DNA of 64,000 nt from Edaphochlamys debaryana (GCA_016858145.1 JAEHOE010000014.1:434001-498000), one strand, 5' to 3'; shown: positions 47,301-60,600, counted from the stretch's first letter. Notes: generated from the letters alone by a model not told the origin. Program-made: numbers and translations.

Positions 47301-50010
47301 GATGGGAGGGGATGCGTCGCCTCGCCAGCAGGAGCGTCAGAGGAGGTACGCGGGGAGGGGGCCTCGAGAGAGGGAGAGAGCAGCACGTGTGACGCACGCA
47401 GCCCTGCCCCTTGCGGCCTTAACCCAGCCGCAGTCCCCTTCTCTGCGTGCTGGCCCACTCTCCCACACCTCCCTCGCTCCCTGCCCCGCTGAAGCCCGCT
47501 CCACCAGCCATCGCAACTTCGGTCCCGTCCACTTGCATCCGCAACACCTCGGGTCCACCGCCCCCCGCTGCCCCGCCCGAAACCTCCCCCCCCCCAGCCA
47601 CCCATCGACCCATGGCCACTCCACCCACCGCACGCTCACTGGAGGCACCACTGGCTCGCCCGCCTGGCTCCGACCCCGCCAGCAGGCGAACCCACCACCC
47701 GCCTGAGAGTGCTAGTGGCACAAGCGCCCGACCCCCCGTCGCTCCAACCCATCCCAGCCCAGCCCTCCCAGCCGTCCTGCCAACACTACTCGTCCCCCAC
47801 TCCCCCACCCCCGCCCCCCACCCACCCCCGCCCTTCCGCGCTCACCAGAACCTCGCCACCAGCAGCGGCTCCCCCGGCCCCACCAGCACGTCCAGGAAGC
47901 ACACGTGCGTGAGCGGGTCCCGCTTCTTGGCCACCACGCGCTGCAGGTGCCACACCGCCACCGTGGAGGACGAGACCTGTTCCAGCACGTCGCGGAGGGC
48001 CTGGGGGGGGAGGGGAGGGGGGGGAAGGTGGGGGGGGGGGGGGAGGGAGGGATCGATAATGCGGGGGGTAGGGTGGGGGTGGGGAGGTCTTCGCGTACCC
48101 CCTGCGAGCACCGGCCCCCCCGGGTGCTCCATCCCTTTGGGCCATGCCACGTGGCGCATAGACCTGACCCCCTCAGCGGTCACCTACCTGGCCTAGGTCC
48201 CCTGATCCGCACACCGGTCTCCTCGCTACCGCATCGCCCCACCCCATCCCCCAGCCCCTCCATTCCCCGCACGCCCCACCTGCCACATCTTGTCCTGCGC
48301 CCCGGGCGCCGCCTGGCCGCGCGCGGCCGCGGCCGCCGCGCCCGCCCCTCCGGCCGCCGCGCCCGCCCCCTGCCCGCCCGCCGCCCCGCCCGCCGCCTGC
48401 GCCGCCAGGTGCCGCGAGTCCAGGGCGTTCCGCAGCGCCTTCTCAATGTCGTGCAGGTGCCGGGACAGCAGCTGGGACACGGCCTGGGGGAGGGGGGAGG
48501 ACAGGGCAGGAAGGAGGGGAGCGGGAGGGGAAAGGGTGGGGAAGGGGTGCGGCGGGGGAGAGGCAGGGCGGGTGGGAGAGGGCGGGTTGGTGGCGCAGGG
48601 GACGGTGCGGACGGGGCTGAGGTCGTGGCAGGAAGGGGACTGTGCGTGGGCTGATTGGTAGCTAAGGAACATGGACCACTTGCGGCAGGCCGCTGGCCCC
48701 TTCCGAGGGGCCCCACCCTCCCCAGGCACAACCAGAGGCTTCCTGGGTCCGCCCTGGCTCCCACTGTGCCCTCGCCCCTCACAGAGAATGCAGAGAACGC
48801 GTCGATGAGCCTACACGGCTCGCGGGGGCACGCACCCTCCACAGAGACCCTTTCCCCGCCCTCCCCCGCGCTCCTTCCCCCCACCGCACGTAGAGCCCCC
48901 TGTCCGGCCTACCTCCCCCGTCTTCACGCTCACTGTGCCCGCCAAACGCGCAGCTTCCATCCCCCCACGTGACCTCCGCCCCTACCCGCGCCCCTACCCA
49001 CGCGCCTACTCCCGCCGCTTCCCGTGCCCCTGCTCCCTCCGCTGCCCGTGTCCCTCCCCCCCTTCCCCCCCTCCCCCAATCCCCTCCTCCCCCAATCCCC
49101 GCCCCTTGCACCCCATCCGCTTCACCTGCTGCAGCTCGTCCAGGTTGAAGATGACCTGCAGCGCCGAGCCCACTTTGGCCTGGCTCAGCGATTCCACGCC
49201 GTCGATAAGGGCCGCCTGGAGTCAAAGGGGGGGACAGGGGTAGGTGAGGAATGGTGCCCGGGGGCGGACAGGGCTGTTGCGGACGGAGGGGGTGACCTGA
49301 CGGCAGCTGGGGCCTCCTGGCGGACTGCCCCTCCCCTCCCCAGGGCGCACCTCGGCTTGCTCCTGGACCGACTTGCGAGCCGACTCCAGGAACTCCGCGT
49401 CAGCCGCTACGGCCTCGATGGCCGAGAGGTCCACCTCCGCGTCAACGTGCCGGATGTCCGTGATGAGCTTAGCGGCCTTGGCCAGGTCCACCTGCGCTGC
49501 CGGCATCGCCAGCTGCGCTCGCAGCTTCTGCGCTAGCTTCAGGCGGTGAATCACGTGCCTGAGGATGTCCACGGTCGCGTGGATGTTGCGCAGCTGCTGC
49601 GTCTTGTGCTTGATCTGCTCGTAGGGTCCCACCACCTCCGCGCGGATGCGCCTGACCGCGCTCTGGAGCGACTCCACGGACAGCACAACATCGCGCACAG
49701 AGTTCTCCGCGTCCAGCATCCGGCGAACGTGGTGCAGCAACTCCTTGTTGCGCGCGACCACCTCGTCCGACAGCGACGTCTCCAGCTGGAGCACGCCATT
49801 CCGCAGCTGTTCTGACTGCGCTGATGCTGTCGTGTGCGACCCGCCTAGGACTTTAGAGGTAAACTCAGCGACATTGAAGTTGTCCGAGAGGAATGGTGCA
49901 AAGCGTGGGTTCTCCAATATGTCTTGCCCGCTAGAGCCAGCCGCAGCTGCCTGGGGCTCGGTGGCGTCCGTGCTCTCGCCCCCCTTGCCCATTCTTGCAA
50001 GCCCGGGCAA
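44381..50010 (-). CDS. COG5: Conserved oligomeric Golgi complex subunit 5
   Basis: This is a subunit of the COG tethering complex (lobe B), which captures retrograde vesicles at the Golgi. Nine exons (50010-49351, 49215-49126, 48483-48280, 48000-47846, 47221-47065, 46568-46393, 46063-45376, 45013-44823, 44606-44381) join exactly to 848 residues, close to plant COG5. The N-terminus reads ENPRFAPFLSDNFNVAEFTS, followed by the long helical region LETSLSDEVVARNKELLHHV that is typical of COG5. Exon 2 reads FNLDELQQ, exon 3 has a Gly/Ala-rich insert, exon 5 VRATTDAFASVAKPGKGGFV, and exon 9 LTPLQYSLWLDSHTTDECL. A second in-frame Met six codons later (MGKGGES) may be the true start, which would give 842 residues. 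Introns have G-run donors and C-run acceptors as in SPP. The intron after exon 5 contains a copy of that exon's end. Confidence 0.95.
46941..47092 (-). repeat. Duplicated exon end plus donor, COG5 exon 5
   Basis: The exon end ERLTAETTIK lies at 47092-47064. The same 29 bases with one change recur at 46969-46941 in the following intron, and the following bases keep an AAG|GTA-type donor. Spacing is 123 bp. Confidence 0.9.
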
Positions 50011-50480
50011 ATCGGGCTGTGAGCGCTACAACTTGGCCGGGGGCATGTCTAGGTACTACGCAAGCTTGTGATCAAACGAGCGACACAGTCAATGCCCTGT
50101 GGGTGCAAGGTGCTGTTGCATTCAGCGCGTCTGCACACACACGCTGTACGGCTCACCTGTACGGCGCACCCGCGCACCCCCAGCGTCATGTCGTCAACCT
50201 CACCAGCCCGACAGCCGGCCGCAGCCAGCCCTTACAAACTCCAGCCTCACTCAACTCCCTCGGTTGCGCGCTGTGTAGAAGCTCAAGCCTGCGTCTTCGG
50301 CCACGCCAGCCTGCCGCAAGCGCACGCAGGGGTGAGCGCCCCTGAGCGCATGAGGCGGCCCTTGAGTCAGACCTTGCCAGGTCCCATGACCCAAGACTCA
50401 AGACCCACGGCCCACGGCTCATATGGGAGTTCACAGCTGATGCTCCTTGTCCTTCCTTCAGCAACAATCAATTTTGGCCG
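50011..50480. other. Upstream flank of COG5
   Basis: About 470 bp between the COG5 start and the plus-strand gene fragments. No coding exon is supported. It should contain the COG5 promoter, and possibly that of the plus-strand remnant, but I can point to no specific element. Confidence 0.4.
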
Positions 50481-50489
50481 TTGACCCGC

Positions 50490-51146
50490 GCGGTCCGTTC
50501 ATGTCAAGGCCTCAGCGGCAATGGCAAGTATGGCAAGGCGGGGCCACCAGCTGCGTGTGCCCCTCCGGTACCGACTGGTGCACGGCTGCACGCACGCCGG
50601 CTCCACCTCCTTCCCCGCCACGAACTGTGGAGGTGACGGCCCCGGCATCATGGACCTGGCGGGCCCAGACTGGCTCGGCGGGCGCTAGGTGATGCTGTCG
50701 AGCCAAGGCTGCGTGTCGACGGGCGGCTTCGGGGACCTGCGCTACGGTGTGCAGACCCCCGCCAACGACAGCTGGTGCCCCGCAGCGTTGCTATCTTACG
50801 TCTTCGGGCCCTAGCCGGTGGCAGAAGTGCGAAAGCGGGCAGCACTTTCAGCGGACTGAGAAGTGCCGGGGTCATTTGGATAGCAACTGGTGCCCCCGCT
50901 GCCTTTGCCACACCCCCGGAGTGATCGACACGCTCTAGTAACGTGTCTCTGGGGTTCACAGGGGATTCCTTGCTTGCTGCTGACTACATGCCCATCAGGC
51001 CTTCCCTTGTCAACCGACGCTCCCATCTCCATCTCCGCACGATGCTCCCCCAGGCTGCCCCGACGGCCCGCTGTGGTGCCACGGCCCAGGGGACCGCTTC
51101 ACGACAATGGACTGCGACTCAGACGATGTGACGGAGTGCGTGAGGC
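50490..51146 (+). pseudogene. Broken Cys-rich gene fragments
   Basis: Pieces in different frames look like one algal Cys-rich family. Near 50540 one frame reads TSCVCPSGTDWCTAA; from about 50587 another reads CTHAGSTSFPATNCGGDGPG and, after a TAG, MLSSQGCVSTGGFG. After a plausible acceptor (CCCCCAG) at 51053, an exon reads GCPDGPLWCHGPGD then TTMDCDSDDVTEC, followed by a GTGAGG donor at about 51146. Stops (50685, 50810, 50855) and frame changes break the first part. The last exon looks intact, so a live gene with introns I failed to place is possible. The DCD(S/G)DxxTxxC pattern is one I associate with volvocine extracellular proteins; I do not assign a function. Confidence 0.4.
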
Positions 51147-51683
51147 TTGTGCACACACAGCAGCACAACCCTGCCCAAGCATCCAGCTGGCCGAAGCCAA
51201 GAACCAAGACCTCACACTTCCTGACAATAGGCGGACAGAACCCATAACCCCACAAAGATGTGTGACCCGTTCGTGGCAAGCAGGGTCAGGTCACCCACGG
51301 AAGAAAGCTTAGACACTCACCGCCAGCCCTACCCACGAGGTGCCCCGGGGCACCATTCCTGCTCCCTAACCTCCGGTGCACCGTGCCTATTTGTGGCCCC
51401 GCAGAAATCCGGCCCAACCTCGACAAAGAACCCGAGCAGGCAGGGACTTGCTTGCAGGGACACCCTGGCTTCACCCCTTGCCGGGAATGGAAGGCGGGTC
51501 CCGTCTTTCAATTAACCTTCGCCCTTGCAATGACTTTGGCATAACTAGCCTTCAGGGCTTCCCGTGTATCCCCGTGATGAACCCTCGCTCGCTCACCCAT
51601 CCTCATCCATGTCAGCTCGCGTGGCACCCTATCAAAGGCGTTCTCGCTCGGAATAAACCTCGCAGACCCACAAGGGGGGTCTC

Positions 51684-54600
51684 TTACAGGCCTGGGGGTT
51701 GTGATGTGTCCAGGCCTGCGGGCGGTGCTGTGTCCCGGCCTGTGGGTGGTGCTGTGTCCAGGCCTGGGGGCGGTGCTGTGTCGTCCCGGCCTGTGGGTGG
51801 TGCTGTGTCCAGGCCTGCGGGCGGTGCTGTGTCGTCCCGGCCTGTGGGTGGTGCTGTGTCCAGGCCTGCGGGCAGTGCTGTGTCGTCCCGGCGGCCTGTG
51901 GGTGGTGCTGTGTCCAGGCCAGGGGGTGGTGCTGTGTCCCGGCCTGCCGGCGGTGCTGTGTCCAGGCCTGTGGGTGGTGCTGTGTCCCGGCCTGCGGGCG
52001 GTGCTGTGTCGTCCCGGCCTGCCGGCGGTGCTGTGTCCAGGCCTGGGGGTGGTGTGACGTCCAGGTCGGCTGGAACCACGAAGTATCTGATCACAAACCC
52101 AAACTCCTCAACACTGCTGTCGCTCGTGAAATTCAGGATGACCTCCTGCGTGCCGAGGCCTCCGCTTGGTAGCATGTCGGGATAAATTGTGTATCTGTCG
52201 CCGCTGCTCCATCCAGTCAAGCGATACAGGATGTCCCCGGCACCATCATAGATCGACAGAACGTCGTAGCCGGCCTCAAGGTCCAGGTACTGCGCGGGGG
52301 GGGGGGGGGGTAAACGGTATGAGGCCCATGCAAACACCGGGACCAGCTAGAGCTGCTGACCATCCCGTGTAGAGATATGGCTTCACCAGGCTAGCTAGCC
52401 GGAACTCCTTGACCCTCTATCTGTACCTGTATCAAGAGGGTAACAGCATTTCCTTCCGCCAGGCGGATCACCCAAGAGCAGTCCGTGTTTGGCCTGTAGA
52501 GGGGAAGTTCAGTTTGGCAAGGAACTGGGCGTTAACCGTTGTCCACAGGCAACAACCTGGATCACGAACGGATTGACAGACTTGACCTGTCTATCTATGC
52601 GAGATCAGGAAGCATTCAGCACGCATCCCATCTCATCCAAACATGGAACCCCACCTGTAGGTCTGAAGCCAGGTCGTGGGATACTCGGTGGGCAGGCTGG
52701 GCAGGGCCCCACCGCTCCCCGACCCTCCTGCTTGGCTGAGGCGCCAGCGCATATCGCTGGTGAGCCACGAGCCAACCTCTCCCGTCGTGGCAGCGTTTGG
52801 GTTCAGGACGAAGGAGCTGTCACACAGCAGTGCTGTGTTTCCACCACCAACAGCGTCGATGGGGGGCAGCAGCCAGTAGGGATCAGCTGGGACCGGGGCC
52901 TCAGCGGGCAAGACGAAGTAGCGCACCACAAATCCGCGCCACTCGACAGTGTGGTCTGACGTGAAGCTCAGGCTGAACCTCGTGGTGTTCGGTTTGATGA
53001 GGGCGGCGGGTGTCGGTGTATCGCCAGTGAATTCAGCAATCAGGGCTCCCCCGTTGTTATCATCCAGAAGGCGAAGGTAATCGTAGTCGCGTTCAATGTT
53101 TAGATACCTGAGCATTAATGAGGGGCATGTATGGGCAGGAAAGCTGAGGTCCGGGGTTGCTTGGGAGGTAGCTAGCAAGTGCCAGTGTAAACCGTTGTGT
53201 CGACTATGCGCCCCTTGCCGCCCAGTGGGTACATGGACTCTAACTTCAGCTCCCTTTGGACTTACTCAATCTTGAGAGTCACAATTGCTCCCAGCGGAAC
53301 CTCGAAAGTCCAACGGCACGCCGTGTTGGAGAGATACGCCCATGGAAGCCATGTGCTGGGATTGTCGTACACTGGCAAGACTGGGATCCGCTCTGTGGAT
53401 CCATCCGCAGTCAATCCAGCACATATCAGCTCCGCCATATTGCTTGTCACGAACGCACCCCAGTCGGGCGTGTAGTAGCCTGGGCCATGCACGATAAGCG
53501 ATGCGCTGCACTGCTGTTCCAGCTCTGGGGCAGCTACGGGCGGCGCTGTCGCTCCCGGTGGCATCGGCGTGGCTTCAGTCACGGCGTATTCCACCAAGAA
53601 GCCAGTGCCTCCGCCTGCAGCGTCACTACTGAAGCGCAACCGCAGCCGGTTCGAGTGGGTCTGAATCCACGGGGCAGAGGTGCTGTTCAAGTCCAGGACC
53701 CCGGACGCTAGCCTAAGGACGAACTCTGTGCCAGAGGTGGCGCTTGTATCGTCCAGCAGCTCCAGGGTGTCAAAGGCAGCCTCCGTGTTCAGGTAACTGG
53801 ACGGGGCAGGCAGGAGCAAGGGCAGAAGCAAGGGCTCAGGGAGTTGACTAGCACAGCACACCCTCCGTGCGTGAATGGACGGAGCATCTAGACACGCACC
53901 GTATCCACAAGGTCGTTTCCGAGCCGACGGGTGTTAAGAAGCTCCACTCGCAGAAACTCAATGCGGTGTAGGGCTGCAGCCACTGTGATGGGTCCCCATC
54001 TGGCAGGGGAGGCAGCAAGGGCTCAGCAGCCGCACCGTCTCCCCACAGGCCCACTTGCGCGCGGCGCCAAGCAAAATCGTTCGTGATCCAGCCACCACTG
54101 GGGCGCAGGTAGGATGTATTGTGCATGAGAAAGGACGTGTCACACAGCGCCTGAACAGGTGCGCTTGGCGGCAGAGCGGCGCCCCACATGCGAGCTCCGG
54201 TGACATTGACCGCCGAGAAGGAGACATAAACGTCCACCACAAACCCCTGCCATGGTGGAAGCGGGGGGGGGGCGGGGGGCGCGTCGAGTGCAGGGGGGCG
54301 AACACATTATTAGCAAGGAGGCAGGGCAAACCTTGAGGCGCGGCACAGCGTGCGAGGCCCCGCCCACCGACAGTGTTTCAAGCCCGGCCAAGAGCTAATG
54401 CCGAGCCTCCACGTGTTTGATACCTCCAATTCCAAACCTCTGTCCGTCCATACATTAGGCTCATCACCCTGCCGCCTGCACACCTACCTTGGCTTGCCCG
54501 ACATTGTCGCTGCTGAGCGCCAGGTCGAATCCAGTCGTGCCTTCCACCACAACCACGAGGGGGGCGTCGCCAGCTGCTACAAGCGGGCGGCCGGTAAGCC

Positions 54601-57600
54601 GCGCCACCACGTTTGCATCTGTACTAGCAGACGAGCCGGCCCAGTCTGACGTCCAGTCGAAAGGTGGAGGCGGCGCCCAAGTTGTTGTTCCAGTCACGCC
54701 CTTGCGAACCGTAACATAATCGTATCCCTCCTCAAGGTCGACAAACCTGCGGGAGATAACCACAACCGCGCGCAACCGAAGCCAAGAGGGGCTTAATTGT
54801 TTGTCAACTGCGAAGCCGTGGAACGTGCAAACCCTGTGCGCCTACTCCCCCCACGCAAGGCCTTCTAGGCCTTCACAGTGCTTGTGTCATGGAGCCACGC
54901 CACTAGTTTGCTATTACTTTATCCGCTTTGGCAATTGTCACCGCCTGGAGGGACATTGAGTGTCAATGTGAGGGCATAGCCCGGGCCAGGGAGGTTTTGC
55001 GGGTTGGGGGTCCCGCCCCGCCCGGCCAGGATCTCGCTCGCGGCCAGCATTCTTGCGCCGAGGCCCCTCCCGCAAGGCCTTCACAGTGCTCGCTCGGTGC
55101 TCGGTTGGGTGAGCTGGGTGTCATGGAGCTACCCACCAACTCCCCTATCACGCCCACCCCGCAATTAGAACAGCTATTATATGATTATCCCTACAGGGTT
55201 TTGCTGAGAGCGGGGTAGCTGATCGACCAGGCGCAAGTCCGACATGTATGTTGGAAATGCGTTCACGCCAACTTGCACCCATAGCCAGAGGAGCGATGCA
55301 CTCATACGTCTTGTATGGTGACATACACGTTCAGCTGATCGCGAGGTAGTTCCGTCAGTTTTGTTGTAACGCGCGCGGTCGCAACAAGTCGCATCCATAA
55401 CCCGAGGAGCGATGCATACATCCGTTTTGAGGGGTGATTAATACTGTTTTGTCAAGAGCGAGGTGCCTCTCGTGTTTGCGCGCGGGAGGATGCATGTTGC
55501 GGTGTGTCGACTTCGGCCAAACTTCTCCGCTCAAGCCCGGACCGAGCGCAATGTTGCCATCTAGCCCAAGCAGCTCGATATCGCTCTGGTTAGACGCTGT
55601 CGATAAGTGCAGCACTTTTTCGCGGGTCGATCGGCGCGGACATGGTGTTGCTGCCCCGCGTTCATCCCCCACACCCCCGACGCACCACCCCCGAAGCTTC
55701 GCCACCTCCCATGCAACCCCCAAGGTTTGGACGGAGGGCGCCGCATGTTCCTCTCAAATTGAAATCTGCCTGCACGCGCGCCCTACTGCTAAACCATTAT
55801 ATGACAGCCCAGGTTTCCAAGAATTGATGTCACTGCCCCCTGATCGGGCCCACCTGAACACCAGTGTAGCGACGGCGTTGTCTGGCATCAGGAACCTCCA
55901 GCTGCACCTCGTGGACGCCCCGTAGGTTGACAGGTGCTCAGCAGGGTCACCAGCCGGCCAACTGGCGGGCTGAGTCAGCGGGGTGTCTGTCGTCGCCTGT
56001 CCCCCACCAGCTGGCACGCCGGCTTGCGTGAGGCGATACCTGAAATCGCTGGTAAGTCTCATAGGCTCGGGGTACGTATAGTAGCCCGAGCCATGCGCGA
56101 GGAAGAGGGGGTCGCACAAAAGTCCCTCGCCCGTTGCGCCGCCGCTGTTGGGTGGTGGCGATGGCGTGGCACTGTCCAGGACGGTGTAGGTGAGTACGAA
56201 GCCGGAGTACTGGACTGAGAAGTCAGAGTTGAACACGATGGTGTAGGAGGAGCTTGGTGGCAATGGAGTGGCGGGCGCAGGGGAGGTCTGGGTTCCTGTG
56301 AAGCTGGTGTACACGGTTCCGTCGTCCAACTCGATGCTGACAGAATCGTAGCCACTCTCGAGGTCCAGGTACCTGAATGCCAGGGGACAGCGATGCGTGT
56401 GTACTGTTGTGTCAGGTGCGTCGGTTTGCAGAGGCGAAAACTGGTGGGGAGCGAGTGATGAGCAAGGTCTCACGCACCTTACGGTCAGCATAATCAGAGC
56501 ACCAGCTGGCACGTTGATGACCCAGCGGCACGCCGTGTTGGGAGCGTAGGGCCGCAGCCAATTGATGGGGTCGCCGTCTGGCAAGGCGGGGAGCGGCAGC
56601 TTTACGGCTGTGCCATCGCCCGTGATGCCGGCGGTTGTGAGGCGCGCCTTCATGTCTGACGTGATCCATTGGGGCTCGGTGGAGAAGTACCCGAACCCGT
56701 GTACCACAAATGAAGCGTCACACAAGGGAGCTTCCAGCACGGGCGGTATGGGCGCAGCGGGTGGGGGTTGTGGCATGGCAGGGGGGCTGGGCGGGCTGTC
56801 GGCGGGAATGGTTGTAATCGTGTAGGTGAGGACGAAACCGATGCGCTCAAATGATGCATCCGAGCGGAAGGATATGGAGAATGAGGGCGTGTTATCCAGG
56901 ACCAGGCTGTTGAGCTCAGTGCCCGACCAGGGAGCAATAGGAACCGCTGGCTGTGTGGGGCCATCGCTGGGCACCAGCACCTGTACGGGGTCCAGCCAGT
57001 ACTCGGTGTCGATAAACCTGCGAAGTACGAGTGACGGTAGGACGTAAGGCACAGGCAGTCAGCAGGTGCGTATTGCGATGTCCACGCGCCCAAGCAATGG
57101 CCTCTTCTTACGTGAGGTTGAGGATTGCACGGGAACCGGCGGGAACTCGGAACTCAAAGGTACAAGATGTCCTGCGTAGGATTGAAGCCACAGTCAGCGC
57201 CATGCCAAGCAGAGGTCCAACCCTCAAACGTGCGCATTGGTCTCACCGGTTCTTGTAAGGAATGAGCCATGAAGCTGGGGGTGTTCCGGGCAGCGGCGGT
57301 AGAGTGAGCGGTGCCATGGAGCCATCGCCTGTGAGACCCACAGCGGCCCGGCGGCGGTTAAGGTCATTAGTAATGTAGCCACTCGCCATGTACGACGAGC
57401 CATGGACTGTGAAGGAAGGGAGGCAAAGTGGGAGCTCATCCAGAGGGGTGGGGGGTGGCGAAGGCGGCCGTGGTGGTGGCGAAGGAGGGGGTGGTGATGG
57501 TGGCGAGGGAGGCCTTGGCGAGGGTGCGGGGCGTGTAGGCGGGTACGGGCTCTGCGGAGGCGGAGCAGGAGGCGGTGCTGGCGATGGGGGGTGAGCGATA

Positions 57601-60600
57601 AGGTCCGGGGGCGATGGCGGAGGAGGCGAGGGCGGGATTGTAACCGAATAATCGGCCCAAAAGCCCAAGCCGTCGTTGCCGTCAGCAAGCGTGCTCGTGA
57701 AGCTGTCCGTCTTGAGGGACACGAAGAGCTCCGAGGTGCCAGGCGGGATCGGCACGACCATTGGGGAGGTGGGGCTGGCGCGTTCAGCTGAGAACATGCG
57801 CAGCGTGGTGGAGCCAGGGTCCTGGTATGCGTCCAGTACGTCGGTCGAGTCTGGGGCGAAGGTGACTGGGTTTGGCACCCAAACACGCACAAAGTCCGCT
57901 CCTGGCTCCAGCTTGAGGTGCCTGCATGTACGGGTGCGTGCAGCGGCCACCGATTCGGAGGAACCAGCAGGGTTAGGTAGTCGTGTGTAGGAGCCAAGGT
58001 TAGATACCTCGCTGGAATGGGTGAAAGCTAGCAGGTGGAGAACGGTGCTGCGGCATGCGCTCTCCTTGCCTGAACGTGAATACCGCCAGTGTCTCTGGCG
58101 CGAGGTGAAACTGCCAATTGCAGAAGAGGTTGTCCTGTGTGCACGTGCCATTGCATAGCCAAGCACAGCATAGCATACTTATCCCGCTCCAGAGCCGAAG
58201 CAGGCACTTATAGCAGCAACCAATGTTTGCGCACCTCGTACGAAGCGAGCCACGAGGTGGGGGCTGTTGAGGTCGGCAGTGATGGCAACGCAGAGGAGGC
58301 CGAAGCCCCGTTGAAGACGGCACCAGCGAGAGAAAGGCGGCGCCGCATGTCTGACGTCACCCATCCCCGTGGTCGGATGTACTTGTTGTGCATCAGGAAA
58401 GACCGACCGCACAGAGGGGGCACGGGCGGTGGCGGCGATGGAGGGCGAGGTGGCGGGTGGAGAGGCGGCGGCGCGGGAGGGTCGTTGGGGGGCAGCGAAG
58501 GAGGTGAGGGAGGCCAGGCGGGGGGCGGAGGTGACGGGCTTGGGGGCGGCGGCGAGGGCGCTGGGAGCTTGGTAAACGTTAGATAGAAGCCCAGACCAGA
58601 GTCCTGCGGATGGAGGGGAGTTGTCATTGCGAGTATCCTGAACTGATGAGCCGCTGTGCGCTGGGCACACCGCAGTATCTGCGGGCGACACTCCCAAACC
58701 CGCCCACGGACCGTGTAGTCGCTGAAGAAGCGAAAGTGGAGCTCGTCCATGCAGCACAGGTACACGCGCTGCGTTGGGGGCTCAGCGCTCGGCATTTGAC
58801 GAGACGTGTAGGTCTCCACATTGGTTGCAAACGGCCGGATCTGCCCGTCGCGCATCCCGTACGACAACTTGCTAACTTCCAGCCGGTCAGTTGAGCCGCC
58901 CATGTCCAAGTACCTGGGGGTTGCGCGCACCCCAACCTTAAGGTTGCTATGGAGCCAGCCGGAGCGAAGGGCCGAAGCATGCACGTCAGCGTGTGCACCA
59001 CGCACCAGATGCTATATGTGACAATCGTGGGTTGGGCAGCACCGATAACAAAATCGCAGCTGGCCCCAGGGTGGTATACAGGGAGGTACTCCTGGTACTG
59101 CTGCAGCGTGCCGCTGGAGCGAGCGGCCAGGTCCGACCAGAAGGGTGGTGTCGGGAAGACGAATGCGTTGTCCGCATTCTTGGCTTGCTGTAATCTGGGC
59201 GGCGGGTTTGCCAGTCGCGAGCGGATGTTGGGAAAGATCTGGCCCCTGAATGCAGGAATAAGAACATTGGGCAGGCATTAGGCGGGCATGACAGCTTGAC
59301 CTCAACGGCCTATGCCCCCTTTAGTGCTTGCCTGTCAGAGGATGCTACCCAATGGTGGTAGCCTGCAACCCAAAATGTGTTGGAGCACAGGACTGTAGCA
59401 GCGTTAGCAGGGGGGCAGGGCGTCAGCTGCGGGGTCGATTAGTGGGGTCGACTGAGTTCCGGCTAGATAGAGCAGCCAAACCTGGTATAGCGAGGGGGGG
59501 CGGTGGTTGCGCAGGTGCCATGGGCCATTGCAGGTCTTGAGCGGCTTTCCTCTCGGCTTCCTGAATGACGCCCCAGTCACAGTCATAGCTTCCCCCAGCC
59601 TGAAACAGGTTGGTGCCTTTCCTCTGGAAGAAGACATATTTGTTGGGGCCAAAAAGCCCTGTGCATGGATCGATGCACCCAAGCAAGCAGATGAGTACGC
59701 GTGCAGATACATAAGGAAACACCCGAACCTGCACATACAGCGCCGCTCCAACAGCTCCACTCACAAGAATCAACGATATAGGCGATGTCAACTGCCAGTC
59801 CTTGCACATTGAGCGTCAGCGCCAGGCAGCTGCCAAGAGCAACCAGGGGTGTGGCACAGTAGTCAGTTGTGGGGGCCAAGCCTCGAGGGGCCAAGCGCTT
59901 TCCATGCGTACTTCCGCTGCGCAAGAGCGCCCCGGTCGCCCAGGATCTCGCTAGGTCGTGGCCAGTAGTGTTCTTGCGCCTTTAAATGCCCCCCACGCAT
60001 GGCGTTTACTGAGCTTGGTGTCATGGAGCCAAACACAACCTTGCGCTTCACGCCTATCCTGCGATTCAACAAGCTATCTTATGCTTATCCTTACGCTTGT
60101 CGTTGAGGGCGGGGAGTTATACTGACCCGGCGCGACTTATTGGGAATGCGGACGCACCAAGTCCACCCATAGCCCGAGGAGCGATGCATACATCTATTTA
60201 GGGGTAAATTGCACTGCACGAGAGCGAGTATGCCTCTCGCGTTTGCGCGCTGTTGTGAGGATGCATGTTGCGGTGCCGACTTCGGCCAAACCTCGCCGGT
60301 CAAGCCCGGACCAAGCGCGATGCTGCTTTCTAGCCAAACGAAACTTAGATCCGTCACGTGAGAAGCATTTCCGGCACTTGATAGCGGGTCGGTGTGGAAA
60401 TGTGTTTCGCCCCGCGTCCAGCCATCCCCCATCCACCATGGCCCAACCATTCATTCCATTTCCTTTTTGTCCTACTTGCCCTTAACATTAGGTCATAAGG
60501 CCCACGCCCACCTTGGATTCATGATCGTGGCATACGTTGCCCCCTCAAGAGACCACCTGTTAACAACACAGCAAGGCACCGGTCAGCAAGGCGGTAGTGA

